Source: Actinomycetota bacterium (GTDB lineage: Bacteria; Actinomycetota; Acidimicrobiia; IMCC26256). Taken from it: a DNA stretch of 9,596 bases. Position 1 is the first letter of the stretch, and each line of letters begins with the position of its first letter. Under the pieces are notes generated by a model that ran no database searches, was not told the DNA's origin, and saw only the letters and a list, made by a program, of their open reading frames with translations. The translations under genes and the position numbers were made by a program. Below, in pieces: positions 1 through 6,462 of this stretch. The stretch covers positions 1 to 9,596 of the forward strand of contig WLHA01000026.1 in NCBI GenBank assembly GCA_009702955.1. The letters are read 5' to 3'.

Positions 1-1227
1 AGAGAGCGACTTGAGGGGGCGGTTACCTGGGCCAGTTACCGGGCGTCCACGGCGGCCGTTGTCGAATAGTGCATCGACAGCCTCCTGAAGCATGCGCTTC
101 TCGTTGTTGATGATGATCTCTGGCGCACCAAGATCAAGTAGTCGCTTAAGACGGTTATTGCGGTTAATAACGCGTCGGTATAGGTCGTTTAGGTCGGAGG
201 TCGCGAAGCGTCCACCATCGAGCTGCACCATTGGGCGCAGGTCCGGCGGGATAACAGGGACGCAGTCGAGAACCATCCCAAGCGGGGAGTTAACGACCTT
301 GCCATTCTCATCACGACGGTTGAATGCGGAGACAACTTTAAGGCGCTTGATGGAGCGAGCCTTCTTCTGTCCCTTTGCACTCTGGCTAAGTTCTTTGAGC
401 TCAATCTCCTCAGACTCGAGGTCGAGACGGCTGATGAGATCCTTAACGGCCTCTGCACCCATACCGCCAGCGAAGTACTCGCCGACTCGATACCTGATCT
501 CGCGCCATACGCGCTCGTCATCGATGAGCTGCTTGACCTTCAGAGACTTAATCGTGTCGAAGACAGTCTTCTCGAAGTCGAGGTCAAACTGAGCACGCTC
601 GCGGATCTCCTCAACCTCGCGCTCGGCGAGTTTGCGGATCTTGTCGGTATCGGCCTTCTTGGCTCCACCGGCCTCTGCGGTAGCAAGCTCTGTCTCAAGT
701 AGTTGAAAACGTGCCTCAATCTCGAGGTCGCGCTTCTTCTCCATGTCGCCGATCTCGGCCTTGGACTCTGCCTCGATGGTTGGGCGATCGGTGTGAAGAC
801 GCTCGGTGTCGACCCATGTAACAAGGTTCGATGCGAAGTAGATGACCTTCTCGAGCTGCTTCGGCGCAATGTCGAGCAGGTAACCAAGACGGCTCGGAAC
901 ACCCTTGAAGTACCAGATGTGGGTAACAGGCGCGGCCAGCTCAATGTGGCCCATGCGCTCGCGACGAATCTTCGAGCGAGTGACCTCTACGCCACAGCGC
1001 TCGCAGATGATGCCTTTAAAGCGGACGCGCTTGTACTTGCCGCAGTAGCACTCCCAGTCCTTGGTCGGGCCGAAGATCTTCTCGCAGAAGAGTCCGTCCT
1101 TCTCAGGCTTGAGGGTTCGGTAGTTGATCGTCTCTGGCTTCTTTACCTCACCGTCTGACCACGCGCGGATCTGGTCCGCTGTGGCGAGAGAGATAGAGAG
1201 CTTGTCTGAGGCGTTGACGTCGAGCAC
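1..1227 (-). CDS. rpoC: RNA polymerase subunit beta' (partial, N-terminal 409 residues)
   Basis: This is the N-terminal 409 codons of beta', the largest subunit of core RNA polymerase; the rest lies beyond base 1. I translated it by hand from a GTG at 1227-1225 (MLDVNASDKL...), which has GGAG eight bases upstream. The frame is open to the window edge. The zinc-binding domain is intact, with C60, C62, C75 and C78 in the pattern C-x-C-x12-C-x2-C. The conserved block MVQLDGGRFATSDLNDLYRR spans about residues 333-352, followed by RNNRLKRLLDLGAPEI and NEKRMLQEAVDALFDNGRRGR. Between about residues 140 and 240 lies a long, charged, coiled-coil-like insertion (ERLHTD...KKRDLEIEARFQLLETEL...). It aligns with the helical hairpin found in actinobacterial beta' and absent from E. 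coli. The gene follows rpoB by 64 bases and is surely cotranscribed with it. The catalytic NADFDGD motif is not in the window. Confidence 0.98.
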   Translation of the reverse strand, partial: MLDVNASDKLSISLATADQIRAWSDGEVKKPETINYRTLKPEKDGLFCEKIFGPTKDWECYCGKYKRVRFKGIICERCGVEVTRSKIRRERMGHIELAAPVTHIWYFKGVPSRLGYLLDIAPKQLEKVIYFASNLVTWVDTERLHTDRPTIEAESKAEIGDMEKKRDLEIEARFQLLETELATAEAGGAKKADTDKIRKLAEREVEEIRERAQFDLDFEKTVFDTIKSLKVKQLIDDERVWREIRYRVGEYFAGGMGAEAVKDLISRLDLESEEIELKELSQSAKGQKKARSIKRLKVVSAFNRRDENGKVVNSPLGMVLDCVPVIPPDLRPMVQLDGGRFATSDLNDLYRRVINRNNRLKRLLDLGAPEIIINNEKRMLQEAVDALFDNGRRGRPVTGPGNRPLKSLS

Positions 1228-1267
1228 TGGTGAATCTCCGTCGTTGCAGTTAGTCGGGCGGGTTGAC

Positions 1268-1298
1268 AGGTGTTACTTGGTAAAAAAGGTGTTACTTG
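1268..1298. repeat. 12-base direct repeat across the rpoB stop codon
   Basis: The plus-strand sequence aggtgttacttg occurs at 1268-1279 and again at 1287-1298, a period of 19 bases. The second copy contains the rpoB stop codon (1292-1294). On the coding strand this reads CAAGTAACACCT twice, separated by a T-rich spacer. It looks like a small local duplication at the end of rpoB. No function is evident. Confidence 0.8.
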
Positions 1299-4200
1299 TT
1301 TGCTTCACGCTCTCTGCGGCGTGCCTCATCCTCTTCATCTGATCCACGCTCATTACGAGATAGATCGATTCCGAGAGACTCGGTTGTTCTAAAGGCGTCC
1401 TCATCAAGTTCCTTGATCTGGACCTCTCCACCATCTGCGTCAAGAACACGCACATTGAGGCAGAGTGCCTGCATTTCTTTAATAAGTACCTTGAAGGACT
1501 CGGGGATCCCGGGCTCCGGGATGTTCTCGCCCTTCACGATTGCCTCGTAGACCTTTACGCGGCCCAAGACATCGTCGGATTTGATAGTGAGAATCTCCTG
1601 GAGCGCGTATGCCGCTCCGTAGGCCTCAAGTGCCCAGACCTCCATCTCACCAAATCGCTGACCACCGAACTGTGCCTTACCACCGAGCGGCTGCTGGGTG
1701 ATCATGGAGTACGGGCCTGTCGAGCGAGCATGGATCTTGTCATCGACAAGATGTGAGAGCTTCAGGATGTACATGTAGCCAACGGTGATGTCCTGGTCGA
1801 ACGGCTCGCCTGTGCGGCCGTCGAACAACTGAGCCTTACCGTTTGTGTTGGCTAGACGCGAGTCGTCTGCAGACTCGATGTTGGAGTTGTCTGAGTGCAT
1901 CTTTCCAAACAACTGCTGAATCGTGTCGTGCGGTCCGGCCTGATCCTCTTCGTCCCAGTGGGCACCATCGAATACAGGGGTCTGAATCCACATTGCCGGC
2001 TCTGTGACAGGTCGTGTCTTGCGCGGCTCAGCTGGCTTCTTTGACTCGCCTTCCCAACCGTGACGCGCAACATAACCAAGGTGAGCCTCGAGAGCCTGAC
2101 CAACGTTCATGCGGCTCGGAATACCAAGCGGGTTCAGAACAATGTCGACAGGGGTTCCATCGGCGAGGTAGGGCATGTCCTCGGGCGGGAGAATCTTGGA
2201 GATAACTCCCTTGTTTCCGTGGCGCCCAGCGAGCTTGTCGCCCTCGCTAATTTTACGCTTCTGTGCAACATAGACACGCACAAGTGCATTTACACCAGGT
2301 GCGAGTTCGTCTCCGTTGTCACGTGAGAAGACGCGAACATCGATGACCTTTCCGGTCTCACCGTGTGGAACCTTGAGGGAAGTATCGCGAACCTCGCGTG
2401 CCTTCTCTCCGAAGATTGCACGAAGGAGACGCTCTTCTGGGGTTAGCTCTGTCTCACCCTTAGGTGTGACCTTGCCAACTAGAACATCACCGGGGCCAAC
2501 CTCTGCACCAACGCGCACGATTCCACGCTCATCAAGATCTTTAAGGATCTCCTCTGAGAGGTTAGGAATATCGCGAGTGATCTCCTCGGCACCAAGCTTG
2601 GTGTCGCGAGCATCAATCTCGTGCTCCTCAATGTGGATCGAGGTGAGAACGTCATCGCGAACGAGACGCTCATTGAGGATGATTGCATCCTCGAAGTTGT
2701 GACCCTTCCACGGAATCAGCGCTACGAGCAGGTTCTTGCCTAGGGCAAGTTCTCCACCGTGCGTAGAGGGTCCGTCGGCAAGAATCGCTCCGGCTGTAAC
2801 AACATCGCCCTCTGTAACCAAGATCTTCTGGTTGATGCAGGTTCCCTGGTTAGAGCGGTTGAACTTACGAAGTTCGAAGACTTCCTTAGTTCCAGAGTTG
2901 TAGGTCATGGTGATCGTGTCGCCATTTACCTCAGAGACAGTTCCGTCATCTTTGGCAACGCAGAGTTCGCCTGCATCGTGTGCAGCGCGAGCCTCAACGC
3001 CGGTACCCACGTAAGGGGCCTCAGGGCGAACAGTCGGGACTGCCTGACGCTGCATGTTGGCACCCATGAGTGCGCGGTTTGCATCGTCGTGCTCAAGGAA
3101 CGGAATCAAAGCCGTAGCAACAGAGACAATCTGCTTAGGCGAGACGTCCATGTAGTCGAGATCTGCTGGGCTAACGAACGCAACCTCACCGCGACCCTTA
3201 CGAGCTAGAACACGCTCATCAAGGAAACGGTTGTTGTCAGCAAGCTTTGCATTTGCCTGAGCAATAACGTGCTTGTCCTCGTCGTCGGCCGCGAGGTACA
3301 CGACGTCGTCAGAGACGATGCCCTTAACAACTGGTCGGTAAGGGGTCTCGATGAATCCGAAACGGTTGATACGTGCAAAGGATGCGAGGTAACCGATAAG
3401 ACCAATGTTTGGTCCTTCTGGGGTCTCGATCGGGCACATACGTCCGTAGTGAGAGGGGTGCACGTCTCGAACCTCGAAACCAGCACGCTCACGGCTAAGA
3501 CCACCGGGTCCAAGGGCCGAGAGACGGCGCTTGTGGGTGAGCCCTGCAAGTGGGTTCGTCTGGTCCATGAACTGGCTGAGCTGCGAAGATCCGAAGAACT
3601 CCTTCATTGATGCAACTACCGGTCGGATGTTGATCAGTGTCTGAGGAGTAATTGCCTCTTGGTCCTGAGTCGTCATGCGCTCACGCACAACGCGCTCCAT
3701 GCGAGAGAGACCTACGCGGTATTGGTTTTGAATTAGCTCACCGACTGAACGAACACGACGGTTACCGAAGTGGTCGATGTCGTCTGGGAAGTAATCATCT
3801 GGCTGGTCGTTAGCGTGAAGCTTCACGAGGTAAGAGACTGCAGCGATGATGTCGGCCTTGGAGAGTGTGAACTCTGCCTCACCGCGCTCTGGGTTAGACG
3901 GAGGAACCGTGAGCCCAAGGCGATCCATAACAGCCTTGACCTTCGGGTACTCGTCGCCAAGCTTCTTCGAGACTTTGTGGCGGCCAACCTTCGCAAGGTC
4001 GTAGCGCTTCGGGTTGAAGAAGAGAGTGTCGATGAGTTTTGTTGCTGCATCAACAGTTGGCGGCTCGCCTGGTCGCAACTTCTTGTAAAGCTCTACAAAA
4101 GCCTGATCAACGGTCTCAGTTGTGTCCTTCTCGAGCGTGTTGCGCATCGAGTCGTAAGGGTTTCCCTGTGGGTCAAGGATCAGGTTTAGAAGCTCTTCTT

Positions 4201-4804
4201 CAGTCTCTCCAAAGCCAAGCGCCTTCAAGAAAATTGTGATCGGCTGCTTACGCTTGCGGTCTACACGTACGTAGACGACATCTTTCTTATCAACCTCAAA
4301 CTCAAGCCATGCGCCACGACCAGGGATCATCTTGGATCCAACGGTGTATTTCTCTGGCTGCAATTTGTCGGGCTCGACGCTGAAGTAAACACCGGGCGAA
4401 CGCACTAGCTGCGATACAACAATGCGCTCGGTGCCGTTGATGATGAAGGTTCCGCGAGACGTCATCATGGGGAAGTCGCCCATGAATACTGTCTGCTCCT
4501 TGATCTCTCCGGTTAGAGCATTCATGAAGCGCGCTGTAACGAAGAGAGGGCGCGAGTAGGTCATGTCGCGCTCGCGGCACTCGTCTTCGGTGTGTTTCGG
4601 CGGCTCGAAGAAGTGGTCGGTCAGCTCAAGTCGCAGCTGCTCGGTGAAGTCCGTCACTGGAGAGATGTCGCGAAGTACCTCGGCTACACCTTCGTTGATG
4701 AACCACGCAAAGGATTCCTTCTGCACTGCCACGAGATCGGGCAGGGGAAGTACTTCTTTGTGTTGACCGAATGAATAACGGACACGGGACGCGAGGGGGG
4801 CCAA
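1292..4804 (-). CDS. rpoB: RNA polymerase subunit beta
   Basis: This is the beta subunit of RNA polymerase, which forms half of the catalytic cleft. I prefer a TTG start at 4804-4802, giving 1170 residues beginning MAPLASRVRYSFGQ. An AAGGAG lies five bases upstream of it. The longest frame, from TTG at 4819, and the GTG at 4810 would place that AAGGAG inside the gene. Recognisable blocks (1170-residue numbering) are TGEIKEQTVFMGDFPMMT at about 98-115, the rifampicin region FFGSSQLSQFMDQTNPLAGLTHKRRLSALGPGG at about 403-435, EGPNIGLIGYL at about 463, GDKLAGRHGNKGV at about 855-867 and GGKAQFGGQRFGEMEVWALEA at about 1041-1061. Key rifampicin-contact residues D414, H424 and S429 are the sensitive-type ones, but T416 and A420 differ from the usual N and S. 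It lacks the N-terminal extension of mycobacterial RpoB and ends in a charged tail. It has its own candidate promoter and a structured leader upstream. Confidence 0.98.
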   Translation of the reverse strand: MAPLASRVRYSFGQHKEVLPLPDLVAVQKESFAWFINEGVAEVLRDISPVTDFTEQLRLELTDHFFEPPKHTEDECRERDMTYSRPLFVTARFMNALTGEIKEQTVFMGDFPMMTSRGTFIINGTERIVVSQLVRSPGVYFSVEPDKLQPEKYTVGSKMIPGRGAWLEFEVDKKDVVYVRVDRKRKQPITIFLKALGFGETEEELLNLILDPQGNPYDSMRNTLEKDTTETVDQAFVELYKKLRPGEPPTVDAATKLIDTLFFNPKRYDLAKVGRHKVSKKLGDEYPKVKAVMDRLGLTVPPSNPERGEAEFTLSKADIIAAVSYLVKLHANDQPDDYFPDDIDHFGNRRVRSVGELIQNQYRVGLSRMERVVRERMTTQDQEAITPQTLINIRPVVASMKEFFGSSQLSQFMDQTNPLAGLTHKRRLSALGPGGLSRERAGFEVRDVHPSHYGRMCPIETPEGPNIGLIGYLASFARINRFGFIETPYRPVVKGIVSDDVVYLAADDEDKHVIAQANAKLADNNRFLDERVLARKGRGEVAFVSPADLDYMDVSPKQIVSVATALIPFLEHDDANRALMGANMQRQAVPTVRPEAPYVGTGVEARAAHDAGELCVAKDDGTVSEVNGDTITMTYNSGTKEVFELRKFNRSNQGTCINQKILVTEGDVVTAGAILADGPSTHGGELALGKNLLVALIPWKGHNFEDAIILNERLVRDDVLTSIHIEEHEIDARDTKLGAEEITRDIPNLSEEILKDLDERGIVRVGAEVGPGDVLVGKVTPKGETELTPEERLLRAIFGEKAREVRDTSLKVPHGETGKVIDVRVFSRDNGDELAPGVNALVRVYVAQKRKISEGDKLAGRHGNKGVISKILPPEDMPYLADGTPVDIVLNPLGIPSRMNVGQALEAHLGYVARHGWEGESKKPAEPRKTRPVTEPAMWIQTPVFDGAHWDEEDQAGPHDTIQQLFGKMHSDNSNIESADDSRLANTNGKAQLFDGRTGEPFDQDITVGYMYILKLSHLVDDKIHARSTGPYSMITQQPLGGKAQFGGQRFGEMEVWALEAYGAAYALQEILTIKSDDVLGRVKVYEAIVKGENIPEPGIPESFKVLIKEMQALCLNVRVLDADGGEVQIKELDEDAFRTTESLGIDLSRNERGSDEEDEARRREREANK

Positions 4805-4809
4805 CGTCA

Positions 4810-4815
4810 CTCCTT
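4810..4815 (-). promoter_or_regulatory. ribosome binding site of rpoB (decides the start)
   Basis: AAGGAG on the coding strand lies five bases before the TTG at 4804. It overlaps the alternative GTG (4810-4808) and falls within codons 2-4 of the frame opened by the TTG at 4819. It therefore argues for initiation at 4804. Confidence 0.65.
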
Positions 4816-4836
4816 GCAAGAAAGCGGGCGCGAAGC

Positions 4837-4854
4837 GACCACGGGATTGTGGTC
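4837..4854 (-). promoter_or_regulatory. hairpin in the rpoB 5' leader
   Basis: A perfect 6-base-pair stem, GACCAC/GTGGTC, closes a 6-base loop, with its base 22 nucleotides upstream of the rpoB Shine-Dalgarno. No U-tract follows on the coding strand, so it is not an intrinsic terminator. It may be a leader structure or mRNA stability element. Its function is unknown. Confidence 0.45.
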
Positions 4855-4885
4855 AAGAGCAGGACAACAGGGCACGACTAGGTAA

Positions 4886-4914
4886 AGGCTAGCCGTCCGC
4901 AGCGAGGGTCGCAA
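4886..4914 (-). promoter_or_regulatory. candidate sigma-70-type promoter for rpoBC
   Basis: On the coding strand TTGCGA (4914-4909) and TAGCCT (4891-4886) are separated by exactly 17 bases. TTGCGA matches TTGACA at four positions. TAGCCT fits the TAnnnT pattern common in actinobacterial housekeeping promoters. Transcription would start near 4879 and give a leader of about 75 bases before rpoB. An internal promoter between rplL and rpoB is common in related organisms. This is a motif match only. Confidence 0.4.
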
Positions 4915-4946
4915 GGCGCACGAAAGTGGGCGCCACCAAAGTGGCG
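4915..4946 (-). promoter_or_regulatory. two overlapping alternative hairpins upstream of rpoB
   Basis: One hairpin uses CGCCAC (4946-4941) paired with GTGGCG (4936-4931) around a 4-base loop. The second pairs GGCG (4934-4931) with CGCC (4918-4915) and CAC (4928-4926) with GTG (4921-4919) around a 4-base loop. Bases 4931-4934 belong to both stems, so the two cannot form together. The two units also resemble an imperfect direct repeat sharing AAAGTGG. No U-tract follows. Their position just upstream of the candidate promoter and between rplL and rpoB suggests a role in setting the ratio of ribosomal-protein to polymerase transcripts, but this is inference. Confidence 0.4.
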
Positions 4947-4962
4947 TCAACTGACGGGCAGA

Positions 4963-5010
4963 GTACGACGGCATCGGCCTCAGGTCAAGGACCTTTGCCG
5001 ATGCCGGTAC
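4963..5010 (-). promoter_or_regulatory. large stem-loop just downstream of rplL
   Basis: A 10-base-pair stem pairs CGGCATCGGC (5006-4997) with GCCGATGCCG (4978-4969) on the coding strand. A 2-base bulge and GTAC/GTAC extend it to 4963 and 5010. A second 5-base-pair hairpin, AGGTC/GACCT, sits at 4982-4994 inside the loop. It begins 18 bases after the rplL stop. There is no U-tract, so a classical Rho-independent terminator is unlikely. A partial terminator or an RNase processing site between rplL and rpoB, as known in E. coli, is a reasonable analogy. Confidence 0.55.
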
Positions 5011-5028
5011 GACCCTCTTAGCGGTTTG

Positions 5029-5412
5029 TTACTTGACCTCTACAGAAGCGCCAGCTGCCTCGAGCTGGTCCTTTGCCTTCTGGGCATCTTCCTTGGAGAC
5101 CTTCTCAACGACGGCCTTAGGTGCGGAGTCAACGAGGTCCTTGGCCTCCTTGAGACCGAGGCTCGTGAGGGCACGCACCTCCTTGATGACCTGAACCTTC
5201 TTGTCGCCAGCGGCGATAAGGATCACGTCAAACTCGTCCTGCTCTGCTGCTGCTCCACCGGCATCTCCACCAGCGGCTGGCGCTGCGGCGGCTGCTGCGG
5301 GGGCAGCGGCTGTGACGCCGAACTCTTCCTCAAATGACTTCAAGAAGTCGTTGAGCTCGAGAACGGTCATGCTCTTAAATACATCGAGTAGTTCACTGGT
5401 GCTCATAGCCAT
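5029..5412 (-). CDS. rplL: 50S ribosomal protein L7/L12
   Basis: This is the multicopy stalk protein that binds L10 and recruits translational GTPases. At 127 residues it is of normal family length. The N-terminal dimerisation domain (about 1-33, MSTSELLDVFKSMTVLELNDFLKSFEEEFGV) is followed by a flexible Ala/Gly-rich hinge (about 34-57). The C-terminal factor-binding domain (about 58-127) contains the conserved surface KKVQVIKEVRALTSLGLKEAKDLVDSAPK. The ATG at 5412 is preceded by AAGGAG with eight bases of spacing, a strong site that suits the higher copy number of L12 relative to L10. A second ATG two codons downstream is less well placed. The gene lies 114 bases after rplJ, in the usual order, and is presumably cotranscribed with it under the rplJ leader. 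Confidence 0.98.
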   Translation of the reverse strand: MAMSTSELLDVFKSMTVLELNDFLKSFEEEFGVTAAAPAAAAAAPAAGGDAGGAAAEQDEFDVILIAAGDKKVQVIKEVRALTSLGLKEAKDLVDSAPKAVVEKVSKEDAQKAKDQLEAAGASVEVK

Positions 5413-5474
5413 GGTGTTTTCTCCTTGCGGTGTGTCCGCTTCATCTATCTGCGGTTGGATGGGTTCTTCGTATT

Positions 5475-5490
5475 TCTAGATATATCTAGA
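5475..5490. repeat. 16-base perfect palindrome between rplJ and rplL
   Basis: The sequence TCTAGATATATCTAGA is identical on both strands. In RNA it can form a 6-base-pair stem with a 4-base loop. It lies in an AT-rich stretch between the rplJ stop and the rplL Shine-Dalgarno, 37 bases after the rplJ stop. No U-tract follows. It could be a weak mRNA hairpin, a processing site or a protein-binding dyad. The sequence does not decide between these. Confidence 0.6.
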
Positions 5491-5526
5491 TTTATAGGTT
5501 ATTTCTCTTGTTGCTTATGAAAATCT

Positions 5527-6243
5527 TTACTCAGCAGCGGGAGCGCTCTCTTCTGGTGTCGCCTCTGGTTCTACCGCTGAGGGCTCCTCGGCTACTGCCT
5601 CTGCTGTTTCTGGAGCAGCCTCTGTTGCTGCTGTTTCTGGGGCAGCCTCGACCTCGACAGCCTCTGGGCTGGTTTCTTCTGGGGCCGAAGCCTCCGCTGG
5701 CGCCTCCTCGGGGAGTGCCTCCCCGTTGGCGACACGCTGCTCGATGAGTGCCTTGACTCCATAAGCAAGGTTTCGTGGAATTGCCTGGAACAGACCAGCT
5801 GCCTTGACAAGCGGGCCCTGGAAGGCGCCTGCGATACGGGCAAGGAGCTCCTCGCGAGGAGCGACCTCAGCGAGCTCTGATACCTCTGCTGCCGAGATGA
5901 ATCTGGAGCCGAGCATTCCGCCCTTGACCACAAAGGACTCTGCGGTCTTAGCAAAGTCACGAAGTGCCTTAGCGGCAAGAACGGCATCGCCCTTGATGAA
6001 GGCTATGGCTGTTGGGCCCTGCAGCATCGGGACGAGGTCCTCGACGCCGGCCTCATTTGCAGCACGGCGAGCAAGGGTGTTCTTGTAAATCTTGAGGTCT
6101 GTACCCGCTGGGCGGAGTGCTGCACGCAGATTAGCGAGCTGCGAAACAGTGAGTCCTCGGTACTCTGTGAGCACTGTCGCGTCTGACTCCTCGATTCGAT
6201 CACGAATCTCAGCGACGGTGGCTACCTTCTCGGGCCTAGCCAT
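5527..6243 (-). CDS. rplJ: 50S ribosomal protein L10 with a long acidic C-terminal tail
   Basis: L10 anchors the L7/L12 stalk on 23S rRNA beside L11. Residues 1-135 form the globular rRNA-binding domain (MARPEKVATVAEI, then VLTEYRGLTVSQLANLR at about 24-40, KIYKNTLARRAA, FVVKGGMLGSRF). About residues 133-172 (LLARIAGAFQGPLVKAAG..., YGVKALIEQRVA) contain the predicted C-terminal helix that carries L12 dimers. The protein is 238 residues, while L10 usually has about 165-180. The excess is a tail from about residue 174 made of Ala, Glu and Pro with about 20 Glu and no Lys or Arg, including the repeated motif AAPET. The ATG at 6243 has AGGAG seven bases upstream. Expression is probably controlled by the leader at 6305-6438, through binding of L10(L12) to its own mRNA. 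Confidence 0.96.
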   Translation of the reverse strand: MARPEKVATVAEIRDRIEESDATVLTEYRGLTVSQLANLRAALRPAGTDLKIYKNTLARRAANEAGVEDLVPMLQGPTAIAFIKGDAVLAAKALRDFAKTAESFVVKGGMLGSRFISAAEVSELAEVAPREELLARIAGAFQGPLVKAAGLFQAIPRNLAYGVKALIEQRVANGEALPEEAPAEASAPEETSPEAVEVEAAPETAATEAAPETAEAVAEEPSAVEPEATPEESAPAAE

Positions 6244-6304
6244 GTGATTACTCCTGATGGTCGATCTAGACGGCTCACACTCTGCGAACCTGAAATATTA
6301 AGAG

Positions 6305-6352
6305 AATAAAAAACGAGGTATCCCGCGTGCACAGCACTGCGAGGACACCCCG
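6305..6352 (-). terminator. intrinsic terminator in the rplJ leader (attenuator)
   Basis: On the coding strand 6352-6314 folds into a long stem. The lower 10 pairs are CGGGGTGTCC/GGATACCTCG with two G-U pairs. Above them are CGC/GCG and GTGC/GCAC capped by a TGT loop, with two single-base bulges. The stem is followed directly by TTTTTTATT (6313-6305). This is a textbook Rho-independent terminator, about 60 bases before the rplJ start and 110 bases after the rplA stop. I see no good promoter between it and rplJ, which favours an attenuator over a simple end-of-operon terminator. Confidence 0.85.
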
Positions 6353-6365
6353 AAATTAAAGGAGT

Positions 6366-6438
6366 CGCCTCGTTCGGCGGGGTAATTACCCCTTTATCGC
6401 TTGGGTTTTAAGGCTCAAACGACCGAATGTCTGTGGCG
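6366..6438 (-). promoter_or_regulatory. L10-type ribosomal protein leader with kink-turn
   Basis: On the coding strand an outer stem CGCC (6438-6435) pairs with GGCG (6369-6366), and an inner stem TTCGG (6427-6423) pairs with CCGAA (6377-6373). Between them an asymmetric internal loop has ACAGACA on the 5' side and CGA on the 3' side, the AGA/CGA arrangement of the kink-turn in L10 leaders. Inside the inner stem are two hairpins: GTTTGAG/CCCAAGC (6420-6414/6405-6399, one mismatch, one wobble) and GGGGT/ACCCC (6392-6388/6383-6379, part of a 14-base palindrome). The 3' strand bases AACGAGG (6374-6368) can also pair with CCTCGTT (6318-6312) at the foot of the downstream terminator. This suggests a switch between antiterminator and terminator. 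The motif resemblance is from memory of the family; no model search was run. Confidence 0.75.
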
Positions 6439-6462
6439 CAGATTCAAATGTAGGTGGGGACT

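Noticed and set aside
2759..3208. Plus-strand open frame of 149 codons inside rpoB, and similar long plus-strand frames elsewhere
   Set aside because: These are antisense shadows of highly conserved genes with strong codon bias. They show no recognisable family, no ribosome binding site and no gap in the sense gene.
4805..4819. rpoB starting at the upstream TTG (4819), the longest frame
   Set aside because: This start would place the only good Shine-Dalgarno, AAGGAG at 4815-4810, inside the coding region. The TTG at 4804 has it at the right distance.
5201..5479. Plus-strand frame rich in Ala and Ser
   Set aside because: It is antisense to the Ala/Gly hinge of rplL and its upstream gap, with no independent evidence of coding.
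6379..6392. The 14-base palindrome GGGGTAATTACCCC as a transcription-factor operator
   Set aside because: It lies inside the rplJ leader and is better explained as one of the hairpins within the kink-turn-closed RNA.
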